DNA of 64,000 nucleotides. Origin: Tritonibacter litoralis. Lineage in GTDB: Bacteria; Pseudomonadota; Alphaproteobacteria; Rhodobacterales; Rhodobacteraceae. Numbering within the stretch: the first letter of the stretch is position 1; the number at the start of each line of letters is the position of its first letter. Below are positions 37,067 through 47,945 of this stretch, one piece after another. The stretch spans positions 1 to 64,000 of the forward strand of contig NZ_WIBF01000012.1 in NCBI RefSeq assembly GCF_009496005.1, given 5' to 3'. Made by a program: the position numbers and the translations under genes. The notes under the pieces were generated by a model. It was not told where the DNA came from, ran no database searches, and worked only from the letters and a program-made list of their open reading frames with translations.

Positions 37067-37873
37067 ATGGATTTGAAGATGACAGATCGCACCCAGTTTG
37101 TTCGTTCCCTGGCCGAAGAAGCCGCACAGCTTGCCCTGAAACTACGCCGGGACCAAGGCGCGGATTTCATTCAGGCCAAAGGGCACCAGGACTTTGTGAC
37201 CTTTGCGGATCGCGCCGTAGAAGAGCTGATCCGCGCCCGGATCGAAGAAGCTTTCCCGGGCGAAGATGTGCTGGGCGAGGAAGAAGGCCAGACCGGCGAC
37301 GGCCCCCGTTTGTGGGTTGTGGATCCCATCGACGGCACTGCGAACTACATGCGCGGTGGCGCGGATTGGGCGGTCTCCATTGCCTATGCCGAAGATGGCG
37401 TGCTGCGCCATGCCGCCATCTGCGCGCCCGAATTGGACGTGACCATCTGGTCCGAAAAAGGCGCAGGCAGCTGGACCCGCCACGATGGCCAAGAACGGGC
37501 GCTTGCGCTGTCCACTTGCGATGACGTGCGCGCAGGTACCCTGATGCTGGGCTGGTCAGGTCGCCAGCCCGTGCCCTCCCATCTGGAAACCATCCAGAAC
37601 GCCCTGGGCGCAGGCATGGAATACCGCCGCAACGGCTCGGCTGTGATCAGCCTTTTGGCCGTCGCCATGGGCCGCGCCGAAGGCTATTGGGAGCGTTACG
37701 TGAACCCCTGGGATGTCTTTGCCATGTGGCTGATCCTGGAGGAAGCCGGCGCGGTGATCGAAACCCTGCCCGTCCTGGATTACATCGGCTCTCCCAAACA
37801 TTTCCTGGCCATGGTGCCGCAGTTGGAAACCGAACTGCGCGCCATTGTCGGAACCCTGCCGCCTGTCGATTAA
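37067..37873 (+). CDS. inositol monophosphatase family protein
   Basis: 268 aa Mg-dependent phosphatase fold. Motifs: LGEEEGQ (Mg-binding Glu), WVVDPIDGTANYMRG and YVNPWDVFAMWLILEEAGA, all intact. Substrates in this family include inositol phosphates, histidinol phosphate and 3'-phosphoadenosine phosphate; the sequence does not decide. An in-frame ATG at 37079 (MTDRTQF) is an alternative start; neither has a strong ribosome site. It lies between parS copies 3 and 4, so it is carried within the partition region. Confidence 0.88.
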   Translation: MDLKMTDRTQFVRSLAEEAAQLALKLRRDQGADFIQAKGHQDFVTFADRAVEELIRARIEEAFPGEDVLGEEEGQTGDGPRLWVVDPIDGTANYMRGGADWAVSIAYAEDGVLRHAAICAPELDVTIWSEKGAGSWTRHDGQERALALSTCDDVRAGTLMLGWSGRQPVPSHLETIQNALGAGMEYRRNGSAVISLLAVAMGRAEGYWERYVNPWDVFAMWLILEEAGAVIETLPVLDYIGSPKHFLAMVPQLETELRAIVGTLPPVD

Positions 37874-39742
<1,869 letters not shown>

Positions 39743-39772
39743 CCCAAGGCCAAGGCGGGCAGGGGAGGGCGG

Positions 39773-42148
39773 TCAGAGATTGCCCACCTCAAGCTGGTCA
39801 TCAGACAGGCGGGTCCATTGTTTGATGGCCTTCAGGACCACCTGTTTGCGCACCGGTTTGGTGAGGAAATCCACCATCCCGGCGGCGCGGCAGGCGTCTT
39901 CGTCGGTGTCCATCACATTGGCCGTCAGCGCGATAATAGGGCAGGGCGGTCGGTTGGTGTCGACCTCCCATTTGCGGATCATGCGGGTGGCCTGCAGCCC
40001 GTCCATAATGGGCATGGACATATCCATCAGCACCAGGTCAAATTTGCCAGTTTCATAGGCGTCAACGGCCGCTTGACCGTCGTTGCAGAAGGTCATTTTC
40101 AGATTGGTCGAGGCCAGCATCTTGCGCAGAACCAGCTGGTTGGTGCGGTTGTCCTCGGCGATCAAAACGTGGAACGCGCTGAGGTCGTCGATATTCTCGG
40201 TTTCCGATCCGGATTGTGTTGGCAGGCTGCGCTCGGGGTGAAGCGCAAAAACCAGCGCCTGCATCAGGGCGCTGTTACGTGGCGGCTTCATCAGGGCGGT
40301 GGCGGGGCCGCGCTCTTTGAGGTGTTGGAAGGCGGTCAAATGCTGTGGTTCCGTTGCGAAAACAATCGGGATGGATTCCCGATCCGCTTGTTGCCAGAAC
40401 ATCATTGAGAAATGCTCCGCCGCCTCGGCGCTCATGCCGGTTTCCACCAGAACGAGGTCAACCGGATGGGGTAGGTCGGGCAAGGTGGCCAAAACATCGG
40501 CACAGCCGTTGTACCAATGGACGTCCATCCCCCAAGTGGTCAAAAGCCGCGTGCGTAGGTCGCGGGCAAAAGGGAGGTCTGAAATCAGCATCACTGACTT
40601 CCCAGCCAGATCGGGGCCAAATTTGATCAAACGCGGGTTAAGAGTTTTGGCATCCGCAGCCAGCGGGAGATCGAGGTGTAGGATGAAGCAGGATCCTTTC
40701 CCAAGGGTTGAGGTGGCTTTGATCTCCCCCTCCATCGCCTCAACCAGATGGGCCGTGATGGCAAGACCAAGACCAGTGCCTTCAAACCGGCGAGCCGTGG
40801 TGCTTTCGACTTGTTCAAATGCTTGAAAAATATGGCCTAATTGCTGTTCTGGAATGCCAACACCGGTGTCTTCGATGCGGATCGACAGCGGGCGCGATTG
40901 GCTCTCGTCATAGGAGACGGTGACACCTACATAGCCTTCGGTTGTGAATTTCACGGCGTTGCCAACAATATTCATCAGGATCTGGCGGATGCGGCCATTG
41001 TCGCCGATGAATTGGCGCGGCGTGTCTTCGGGCACGTCGATGCAGACCTCGATCCCTTTTTCAGCCGCAATGGGAGCCACCAATGTGGCCACGTCAAAAA
41101 CCACGTCCCGTAGGTTAAAGCTTTGATGCAAAAGGGTTGTTTTACCCGCCTCCAGTTTGGAGAAGTCGAGGATGTCGTTCACGATTCGCAACAAAGCCTC
41201 GGAAGAGGCGAGGATGGTTTCCGAGTAGGATTTTTGCTCGTTGCTGAGGGGGCTTTCATGCAGCAGTTCGGCCATGCCCAGAACGCCGTTAATGGGGGTG
41301 CGGATCTCGTGGCTCATGGTGGCCAGGAAGCGGGATTTGGCGTCGGTGGCCGCCTCGGCGCGGGCTTTTTCTTCGCGCAGGACATGTTCCATCCGCCGCT
41401 TTTCCTGAAGGGCCAGATCAAGTTTGTTCAGCGCGGCATGGACCGCCACCAGTTCATTTTCCGGCTTTTCGGTGCTGGGGGTGTCGTCGCGGACCAAGGC
41501 CAGAAGCCGAGATGAGATGCGCAGCACCGCTTGCGACATCTCGGATGCCCGTTTGAAGGCAAACAGCAGCGCAAGGGCCAGAATGGCCAGGGTCGACACC
41601 ATTGCAACGCTGAAAATGCTGAGAATGCGCATACGGGCGCCGTCGATTTCCGAGGTGACATATTCGGCGGACATTTCCGCCAAAAGCTGGGTAGCATGGA
41701 CCACTGTGTTGGCCTGGTCGTCCAGCACGGGACGGGTGGGAATGGAGGTCGATTGTGTGAGACCAAGGCGTTGCAGCAGCAGCGTTTCCCATGCATCAAA
41801 TTCACTGCGCAGGACCGAAGCGCGATACAACAGCATCTCGGGCAGATCACGCGTTGAAATCAGGTCCAGGCTGGCCCGGATTTTTCCGGTGTGCTGTCGC
41901 AGGTTGTGTTCCAGAACAGTTGCCGTTTCGAAATGGGTCATGTCCAGAACCCGGTTCAAATACTCTTGAGCGTCCTGCATCTCAGTGCTCAGCAGCTGGG
42001 TTTCACGGGTTATGGACAAAGCCTCCCGCACCCCTTCACTGGTGCGTGTGCTGGCAATGATCACAGTTCCTGACACCACAAGGCCACCGGAAAAAATCGC
42101 GATGGCCAAAATCATTACTGGTCTGACAATGGATTGTTTAATGCTCAT
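39773..42148 (-). CDS. hybrid sensor histidine kinase with C-terminal receiver
   Basis: 791 aa. Membrane helices at about residues 10-32 and 175-197 flank a periplasmic helical sensor region. Then a coiled coil, HisKA with FLATMSHEIRTPINGVLGMA (phospho-His at about 282), and HATPase with NIVGNAVKFT, DTGVGI and GTGLGLAI. A degenerate receiver-like segment follows, then an intact receiver (VLIAEDNRTNQLV, phospho-Asp in VLMDMSMPIMDG). No separate response-regulator output gene is adjacent. It lies 24 nt downstream of the di-heme peroxidase gene, so they are likely co-transcribed. Confidence 0.92.
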   Translation of the reverse strand: MSIKQSIVRPVMILAIAIFSGGLVVSGTVIIASTRTSEGVREALSITRETQLLSTEMQDAQEYLNRVLDMTHFETATVLEHNLRQHTGKIRASLDLISTRDLPEMLLYRASVLRSEFDAWETLLLQRLGLTQSTSIPTRPVLDDQANTVVHATQLLAEMSAEYVTSEIDGARMRILSIFSVAMVSTLAILALALLFAFKRASEMSQAVLRISSRLLALVRDDTPSTEKPENELVAVHAALNKLDLALQEKRRMEHVLREEKARAEAATDAKSRFLATMSHEIRTPINGVLGMAELLHESPLSNEQKSYSETILASSEALLRIVNDILDFSKLEAGKTTLLHQSFNLRDVVFDVATLVAPIAAEKGIEVCIDVPEDTPRQFIGDNGRIRQILMNIVGNAVKFTTEGYVGVTVSYDESQSRPLSIRIEDTGVGIPEQQLGHIFQAFEQVESTTARRFEGTGLGLAITAHLVEAMEGEIKATSTLGKGSCFILHLDLPLAADAKTLNPRLIKFGPDLAGKSVMLISDLPFARDLRTRLLTTWGMDVHWYNGCADVLATLPDLPHPVDLVLVETGMSAEAAEHFSMMFWQQADRESIPIVFATEPQHLTAFQHLKERGPATALMKPPRNSALMQALVFALHPERSLPTQSGSETENIDDLSAFHVLIAEDNRTNQLVLRKMLASTNLKMTFCNDGQAAVDAYETGKFDLVLMDMSMPIMDGLQATRMIRKWEVDTNRPPCPIIALTANVMDTDEDACRAAGMVDFLTKPVRKQVVLKAIKQWTRLSDDQLEVGNL

Positions 42149-42172
42149 GTTGCGCGTCTGGATTAGATCCCG

Positions 42173-43201
42173 TCAATTGGATGGCAGAATCGGGGGTTGG
42201 GACATGGTGTCGGCAGTAAGTGTATTTAGAAAAGCGATTATCTCGTTAACTTCATGGTCTGAGATGTCAAATGGAACGATATCCGTTTCACGGTTGATCC
42301 AGATCGAGCCTCCATTGGCGTAGTGGCGAACAACGCCGCGTAAATCGGGGATGGACCCGTCATGCATATAAGGCGCGCGAATGGCGATGTTACGTAGGCC
42401 CGGCGTTTTAAAGTGGTAATTCGCCTCGGGCGGTTGGCCGGGCAGGGCCCCTTGACCCCGGTCCTGACCGATGAGGCCGATGTCATGCATCGAATTGTCT
42501 GTGAACATCCAGCTGCGGTGGCATTCAGCACAACCAGCACGCCCCAGGAACAGCTGAAACCCGCGTTTGGCTTCCTCGGAAATGGCATCATGGTTGCCGT
42601 CGATCCAAAGATCAAAGGGGGAGATGCCGCTGACGATGGTCCGTTGGTAGGTTGCCAGCGCGAAGACAATTGTGCGTTGGGTGATCCCCTCACCAGGAAA
42701 GGATTGTTCAAACCATTCACGGTATTGGCGCACCTTGTGCAGGCGTCGGATGATCGTATCAAAGTCTGAGTTCATTTCATTGGGATCTTCGATCGGGCCA
42801 GCGGCCTGACGTTCCAATGTGTCAACGCGCCCATCCCAGAACAAAGGCGTCACCCAGGCGGCGTTGACAATGGATGGCGCGTGGCGGCGGATATTGTTGT
42901 CCAGGTTTGGAACCGGGTGAACCGGTGTTGCCCATCCAAAGGACGGGTTGTGACAGGTCGAACAGCTGATGCTTTGGCTGCCCGACAGGCGCGGGTCAAA
43001 GAACAGCATTTTTCCCAGCGTCGCGACATCGTGGCGATAAGGATTTTCAGCAGGGAAGGGGATCTGTTCAGGGCGTTTATATTGGCGCCGCAGCAGCATA
43101 AGCCATTCGGGAGCCGAAACCGCAATGGGTTCGTCAGCTTGGGCCCCGGAAGGGGAAAAGGCGAAAAAAACGCCCAACACAAAACATAATACAACCCACA
43201 T
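42173..43201 (-). CDS. di-heme cytochrome c peroxidase/MauG-family protein
   Basis: 342 aa with a Sec signal peptide (about residues 1-22). Two heme c motifs: SCSTCHNP and GCAECHRS, plus distal-ligand region APYMHDGSIPDLRGVV. This is the bacterial cytochrome c peroxidase superfamily, periplasmic. Members reduce peroxide or oxidise protein side chains. Being transcribed with a sensor kinase suggests a redox or peroxide response, which is inference. Confidence 0.9.
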   Translation of the reverse strand: MWVVLCFVLGVFFAFSPSGAQADEPIAVSAPEWLMLLRRQYKRPEQIPFPAENPYRHDVATLGKMLFFDPRLSGSQSISCSTCHNPSFGWATPVHPVPNLDNNIRRHAPSIVNAAWVTPLFWDGRVDTLERQAAGPIEDPNEMNSDFDTIIRRLHKVRQYREWFEQSFPGEGITQRTIVFALATYQRTIVSGISPFDLWIDGNHDAISEEAKRGFQLFLGRAGCAECHRSWMFTDNSMHDIGLIGQDRGQGALPGQPPEANYHFKTPGLRNIAIRAPYMHDGSIPDLRGVVRHYANGGSIWINRETDIVPFDISDHEVNEIIAFLNTLTADTMSQPPILPSN

Positions 43202-43323
43202 TTGTGGCGCGCCTTCTTTTTTGCGGACGCCTTATTTTCATTAAAAACTATTGCATGCCGGTAAATTTGGCCGGGAAGGCAGCAATAAATGTAGTTTTCT
43301 TGTACGTTTTGTGGGTTGGCGCG

Positions 43324-44244
43324 TTAGCCAAAAATAGACCAGCCGGTTGCGGTGGCCAATTGTTCCACCGCAAGCGTGCCCAATTGCGAATTCCCTTGGG
43401 CGTTCAGACCGGGGGACCAGACCGCGATCGACGCGCGGCCCGGGGCAATGACCAAGATCCCGCCACCGACGCCGCTTTTACCGGGCAGGCCAACTCGATA
43501 GGCAAAATCGCCCGACCCGTCGTAGTGCCCGCAGGTGAGCATCAGCGCATTGATGCGGCGCACCGAATTGGGTGAGATCAGCTGCGGGAACTGCGGGCTG
43601 GTCGGGCCGCCAATCAGAAACCGCCCGGCCAGCGCCAATTGCCGGGTTGTCATTTCGAGCGCGCATTGATGGAAATATGTGCCGCAGGTCAGGGCAGGGG
43701 CGTTTTGCAGGTTGCCATGGGCGGCCAGAAAATGCGCCAGCGCCATATTGCGGTCGCCGTGGGCGGTTTCTGAGCGCGCCACATGTTCATTGATGCGGAT
43801 GTCACTGTCTTCGGCGGCCGATTGCACAAAGCGCAGCAACTCTCCCAGAACCTCGCGCGGTTGGTTGCGGTCCAGGATGGCATCCGTCACCACCAAAGCG
43901 CCTGCGTTGATAAAGGGGTTGCGAGGGATGCCGCCTTCGTGTTCGAGCTGCAAGATCGAGTTAAATGGCAGGCCGGATGGTTCGCGGCCCACGCGACTCC
44001 ACAGCTGGTCGCCCTGACGCCCCAGAGCCAGCGCCAGGCTAAAGACCTTGGACACCGATTGGATCGAAAACCGGGTTTCGGCGTCGCCTGCGGTGTGGAC
44101 CTGCCCATCTGGCAAGGCAACGGCAATGGCAAATTGGTTGGGATCCACCTGGGCCAGTTCCGGAATATAGGCAGCGACCTGTCCCTTGTCGGGCAGGGCG
44201 GCCATCTGGGTGGCGATCCGGTCCAGAATGTCCTGTAGGGGCAC
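43324..44244 (-). CDS. glsA: glutaminase
   Basis: 306 aa of the beta-lactamase-like glutaminase family. The catalytic Ser-x-x-Lys is in [11 protein letters not shown] (about residue 63); [24 protein letters not shown] and [12 protein letters not shown] are further family blocks. It releases ammonium from glutamine, which fits its place beside nitrate assimilation. Divergent from nasT. Confidence 0.94.
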   Translation of the reverse strand: MPLQDILDRIATQMAALPDKGQVAAYIPELAQVDPNQFAIAVALPDGQVHTAGDAETRFSIQSVSKVFSLALALGRQGDQLWSRVGREPSGLPFNSILQLEHEGGIPRNPFINAGALVVTDAILDRNQPREVLGELLRFVQSAAEDSDIRINEHVARSETAHGDRNMALAHFLAAHGNLQNAPALTCGTYFHQCALEMTTRQLALAGRFLIGGPTSPQFPQLISPNSVRRINALMLTCGHYDGSGDFAYRVGLPGKSGVGGGILVIAPGRASIAVWSPGLNAQGNSQLGTLAVEQLATATGWSIFG

Positions 44245-44286
44245 GGGCAGGCCTCAGAGTTTTTAAAGTGATTAAAGTTTACGCAT

Positions 44287-44330
44287 GTTGCGCATAGGTG
44301 CCTGTAATTTGCGCAGCGATGATGCGCAAC
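44287..44330. promoter_or_regulatory. inverted repeat in the glsA/nasT divergent region
   Basis: GTTGCGCAT (44287-44295) and ATGCGCAAC (44322-44330) are exact reverse complements, with a third TTGCGCA between them (44309-44315). They sit between the glsA start (44244) and the nasT start (44390). Nitrogen regulation would make sense here, but the motif does not match the classical NtrC consensus closely enough to name the protein. Confidence 0.5.
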
Positions 44331-44389
44331 CCTTTCTGATACCAGAGAGATAGGGGGTGTTTGTGCAAAAGACAGGGCAGAGGACAGAT

Positions 44390-44974
44390 ATGCAGACCCC
44401 TTTGTCCATTGTTGTGGTGGAGCAGGACCGCGATCGCGCCCTGCAAATCATCGAGAGCCTCAAGGCGGCCGGCCCCCATGAGGTGCTGGTTCTGGCCGAG
44501 GAAACCGGCCTTGCGCGCCGGATTCAGGAACGCAACCCCGATATCGTGCTGATCGATATTGCCAGCCCCTCGCGGGACATACTGGAAGAGCTGACATTGG
44601 CTTCGGCCCCGCAGGAACGCGCGGTGGCGATGTTTGTCGACGAAAGCGATGAAGGTCTGGCCAAAGCCGCGATTGAGGCGGGTGTCTCTGCCTATGTGGT
44701 GGATGGGCTGCGACCCGAGCGGTTGAAACCCATCGTCGAGGCGGCGATCACCCGGTTTCACATGTTCCAGCAGGTGCGCGCCGAGCTTCAGGCGACCAAA
44801 CGTGCGTTGGAAGAGCGCAAAGTGATCGACCGGGCCAAGGGCATCCTGATGAAGGCCAAGGGGCTGGATGAGGACGCAGCCTATGCGTTGATGCGCAAAA
44901 CGGCGATGAGCCAGGGGCGCAAGATGGTAGACGTGGCAGAGGCCATTGTGACCGCAGCGGGGTTGTTGTCATGA
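44390..44974 (+). CDS. nasT: NasT, ANTAR-type antitermination response regulator
   Basis: 194 aa. N-terminal receiver-like domain (PLSIVVVEQDRDRALQIIES, then IVLIDIASPS with the Asp at the phosphorylation position) and a C-terminal ANTAR domain (LEERKVIDRAKGILMKAKGL ... AYALMRKTAMSQGRKMVDVA) that binds tandem RNA hairpins. AGAGGA precedes ATG 44390; a GTG at 44357 is in frame. The stop overlaps nasS as ATGA. Target is the leader at 46289-46414. Confidence 0.94.
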   Translation: MQTPLSIVVVEQDRDRALQIIESLKAAGPHEVLVLAEETGLARRIQERNPDIVLIDIASPSRDILEELTLASAPQERAVAMFVDESDEGLAKAAIEAGVSAYVVDGLRPERLKPIVEAAITRFHMFQQVRAELQATKRALEERKVIDRAKGILMKAKGLDEDAAYALMRKTAMSQGRKMVDVAEAIVTAAGLLS

Positions 44975-46167
44975 AGGCGCGTCAGGTCAAAATTGGATTT
45001 ATCCCGCTGTTGGATGTGGCCCCTTATGTGGTGGCGCGCGAAATTGGATTTGCCGAAGAAGAAGGCCTGAGCTTTGACATGGTCAAGGCACCCAGCTGGT
45101 CGACCCTGCGCGATTGGCTGGCGATTGGCTCGGTTGAGGCGGCGCATATGCTGTCGCCGGTGCCTGTGGTCTCGGCCCTGGGGCTGGGCGGGCGTCAGGC
45201 GCGGTTTTCGGCGCTGACGGTGACATCGGTGAACGGCAATGTGTTAGGCGCAAGCGCCGATCTGGTGGCGCGGATGCAGGCCAACGGGTTTGAAAATACA
45301 TTCTGTGATCCCCATGCAGTGGGGGCTGCGCTGCAGGGCGCGGTGGACGGCAAGCTGCGCATTGGTGTGCCGTTCCCGTTCTCGATGCATGCGGAGCTGC
45401 TGTATTATTGGCTGAGCGCCATTGGTCTGCCGGCACCGCAGGGGTTGGATGTGCGCACCATTCCGCCGCCGTTGATGGCCGAGGCGATGGCCGCCGGAGA
45501 GATTGAAGCTTTTTTTGTTGGCGAGCCCTGGGGCTCTTTTGCGGTGGAGCGTGGGCTGGGCAGCCTCTTGCTGCCAGGCCGGGCGATCTGGCAGGCCGCG
45601 CCGGAAAAGGTTCTGGCGGTGCGCACCCCCTGGGCCGAAGAAAACACCGATCTGGCCGAAGCACTGGTGCGCAGCCTGTGGCGGGCCAGCCGGTGGCTGG
45701 CGTTGCCGGACAATCACGGCACCGCCACCGATATCCTGTCGCGCCGTGAATATCTGGATGTGCCGGCCGAAATTCTGGAGCGTGGATTGACGGGGCGGAT
45801 TGTGGTCTCTCCCACCGGAGAGATGCGCCAATGTGACGGGTTCCTGCATTTCTATGGCGGGGCCACCGGGTTTCCCTGGCGCAGTCAGGCGGCCTGGATT
45901 GGCCAGAAGATTGCCCAGCGGGTGGGGCTGGATGTGGCCACCGCGCGCCGCACCGCAGCCGAGGTGTTCCGCAGTGACGTCTATCGCCATGCGCTGGAGC
46001 CGCTGCATGTGGATCTGCCGGGGGCCAGCGAAAAACTGGAGGGCACGATGGCGGTTCCGACCGAGGTTGCCTCGGCCTCTGGAACCCTGATTCTGCATCC
46101 CGACCAATTCTTTGACGGGCGGGTTTTTGACCCATTTGATGCACAAGAGGGCCATGATCCATCTTAG
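44971..46167 (+). CDS. nasS: NasS, nitrate sensor that controls NasT
   Basis: 398 aa protein of the NrtA/CmpA fold without a signal peptide, hence cytoplasmic. Features shared with NrtA include VKIGFIPLLDVAPYVVAREIG and FVGEPWGSFAVERG. In characterised systems NasS holds NasT inactive until nitrate or nitrite binds. The 4-nt overlap with nasT fits production of the pair at fixed ratio. Confidence 0.92.
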   Translation: MKARQVKIGFIPLLDVAPYVVAREIGFAEEEGLSFDMVKAPSWSTLRDWLAIGSVEAAHMLSPVPVVSALGLGGRQARFSALTVTSVNGNVLGASADLVARMQANGFENTFCDPHAVGAALQGAVDGKLRIGVPFPFSMHAELLYYWLSAIGLPAPQGLDVRTIPPPLMAEAMAAGEIEAFFVGEPWGSFAVERGLGSLLLPGRAIWQAAPEKVLAVRTPWAEENTDLAEALVRSLWRASRWLALPDNHGTATDILSRREYLDVPAEILERGLTGRIVVSPTGEMRQCDGFLHFYGGATGFPWRSQAAWIGQKIAQRVGLDVATARRTAAEVFRSDVYRHALEPLHVDLPGASEKLEGTMAVPTEVASASGTLILHPDQFFDGRVFDPFDAQEGHDPS

Positions 46168-46184
46168 GTGTGATCAAGTTTTGT

Positions 46185-46214
46185 GCAAATGCAGAAATTC
46201 GCGGCTGCATTTGC
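46185..46214. promoter_or_regulatory. 10-bp inverted repeat upstream of the nrtA leader
   Basis: GCAAATGCAG and CTGCATTTGC are exact reverse complements separated by 10 nt. They begin 18 nt after the nasS stop, in the expected promoter area of the nitrate operon. Candidate operator for a nitrogen regulator; protein unknown. It could also be a stem-loop ending the nasTS message. Confidence 0.5.
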
Positions 46215-46288
46215 AGCATTTAAATTTTGCAGGGTCCGGTGCGCTTGACCCTTTGTGGCTGTAAGCGGCAATCTGGTTACAGAAATTC

Positions 46289-46336
46289 GGAACAACGGTG
46301 TTCCATCGACATATGTCTGCAACCGCGTGCGGACAT
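46289..46336 (+). promoter_or_regulatory. NasT/ANTAR target: two tandem hexaloop hairpins
   Basis: Hairpin 1 (46289-46304): GGAAC stem, AACGGT loop, GTTCC. Hairpin 2 (46313-46336): ATGTCTGCA, ACCGCG loop, TGCGGACAT with one G-U pair. Both loops are six bases with A at position 1 and G at position 4, the defining features of ANTAR RNA targets. They are 8 nt apart and 8 nt before the terminator stem. Confidence 0.85.
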
Positions 46337-46344
46337 CCAAGCAA

Positions 46345-46414
46345 AGCCGCTTGATCTAATTTGGGCTATCCCTCCTCCCGGCCCGGATGTGATCAAGCGG
46401 CTCTTTTTGTTTTT
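46345..46414 (+). terminator. leader terminator controlled by NasT
   Basis: AGCCGCTTGATC (46345-46356) and GATCAAGCGGCT (46391-46402) form a perfect 12-bp stem, closed by a 34-nt loop with its own GGGC/GCCC pairing, and followed by CTTTTTGTTTTT. It lies 47 nt before nrtA. Without NasT transcription should stop here. Confidence 0.88.
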
Positions 46415-46460
46415 GGCCCAGCCATAAGGGCCTGCGAATAAGTCTGACAGAGGAAGCGAC

Positions 46461-47828
46461 ATGAAACGTATTATTGCCACCCTGGCTGCCACCACTGCCT
46501 TGGCGTCCCCCGCATTGGCCGAGCTTTTGGACGTTGAAAAAGACGAGCTGAAGTTTGGTTTTATCAAGCTGACCGACATGGCGCCGCTGGCTGTGGCCTA
46601 TGAGAACGGCTATTTTGAAGATGAAGGCCTGTTTGTGACATTGGAAGCGCAGGCCAACTGGAAAGTTCTGCTGGACGGCGTGATCGATGGTCAGCTGGAC
46701 GGCGCCCATATGCTGGCGGGTCAGCCGCTGGCGGCGACCATCGGTTACGGCACCGAAGCGCATATCGTCACCCCATTCTCAATGGACCTCAACGGCAACG
46801 GGATCACCGTGTCGAACGAGATTTGGGAGCAGATGTTGCCGCATGTGCCAAAAATGGACGATGGTCGCCCACAACACCCAATTTCGGCCGCCTCGCTGGC
46901 ACCTGTTGTTGAAGATTACAAAGACCAGGGTAAGCCGTTCAACATGGGCATGGTGTTCCCGGTGTCCACCCACAATTATGAGCTGCGCTATTGGCTGGCC
47001 GCGGGTGGCCTGCAGCCGGGCTTTTACTCGCCCGACGATATCTCGGGTCAGATTGGTGCGGATGTTCTATTGTCTGTGACTCCGCCGCCGCAGATGCCGG
47101 CCACCATGGAAGCGGGCACCATCTATGGCTATTGCGTGGGCGAGCCGTGGAACCAGCAGGCCGTGTTCAAAGGCATCGGCGTGCCGGTCATCACCGATTA
47201 TGAGCTGTGGAAGAACAACCCGGAAAAGGTCTTTGGCCTGTCCAAAGAATTCACCGAAGAAAACCCGCAGACCACACTGGCGATCACCAAAGCGCTGATC
47301 CGTGCGGCTATGTGGCTGGATGAAAACGACAACGCCAACCGGGAAGCAGCGGTGGAGATCCTGAGCCGGTCGGAATATGTAGGTGCGGATTACGACGTGA
47401 TCGCAAACTCGATGACCGGGACCTTTGAATATGAGAAGGGCGACAAGCGCGAAGTTCCGGATTTCAACGTGTTCTTCCGTTATAACGCCACATACCCGTT
47501 CTATTCCGATGCGGTCTGGTATCTGACCCAGATGCGCCGTTGGGGCCAGATCCCGGAAGCCAAATCCGACAGTTGGTATGATGAAGTGGCGAAGTCGGTG
47601 TATAAGCCTGAGATCTATTTGGAAGCGGCCAAGATGCTGGTCGAAGAAGGTCTGGCAAATGAGGGTGACTTCCCCTGGGACAGCGATGGTTACAAAGCGC
47701 CAACCCCGGCGGAAGACATCATCGATGGCATTCCTTTTGATGGCAAAACCCCGAACGCTTATCTGGAGAGCCTGCCGATCGGCCTGAAGGGTGATCAGGT
47801 TGTCGTTGGCAACGAAGTCCAAGGGTAA
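46461..47828 (+). CDS. nrtA: nitrate ABC transporter substrate-binding protein
   Basis: 455 aa. Sec signal peptide (about residues 1-20, ending ASPALA). The mature protein ([58 protein letters not shown]) is of the NrtA/CmpA periplasmic family. First gene after the NasT-controlled leader; AGAGGAAGC gives the ribosome site. A strong hairpin follows it. Confidence 0.94.
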   Translation: MKRIIATLAATTALASPALAELLDVEKDELKFGFIKLTDMAPLAVAYENGYFEDEGLFVTLEAQANWKVLLDGVIDGQLDGAHMLAGQPLAATIGYGTEAHIVTPFSMDLNGNGITVSNEIWEQMLPHVPKMDDGRPQHPISAASLAPVVEDYKDQGKPFNMGMVFPVSTHNYELRYWLAAGGLQPGFYSPDDISGQIGADVLLSVTPPPQMPATMEAGTIYGYCVGEPWNQQAVFKGIGVPVITDYELWKNNPEKVFGLSKEFTEENPQTTLAITKALIRAAMWLDENDNANREAAVEILSRSEYVGADYDVIANSMTGTFEYEKGDKREVPDFNVFFRYNATYPFYSDAVWYLTQMRRWGQIPEAKSDSWYDEVAKSVYKPEIYLEAAKMLVEEGLANEGDFPWDSDGYKAPTPAEDIIDGIPFDGKTPNAYLESLPIGLKGDQVVVGNEVQG

Positions 47829-47838
47829 GCCTTAATCT

Positions 47839-47893
47839 GGACGGGTGGGACGACGCTGGTTGCCTGACGGCAACGTCGCCCCGCCCACCGTCC
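47839..47893 (+). other. strong intercistronic stem-loop between nrtA and nrtB
   Basis: Outer arms GGACG and CGTCC, then GTGGG and CCCAC, and an inner GTTGCC/GGCAAC stem with a TGAC loop. No U-tract follows. It probably protects the nrtA message and lowers expression of the downstream genes relative to the binding protein. Confidence 0.6.
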
Positions 47894-47945
47894 CGTTCCC
47901 TCTCCCCCCCCTCTCTCATACCAAGAAAGATGTGAAGGACGCATC

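Noticed and set aside
46168-46288. Sigma-54 promoter for the nitrate operon
   Set aside because: No TGGCAC-N5-TTGC pattern at proper spacing was seen upstream of the leader.
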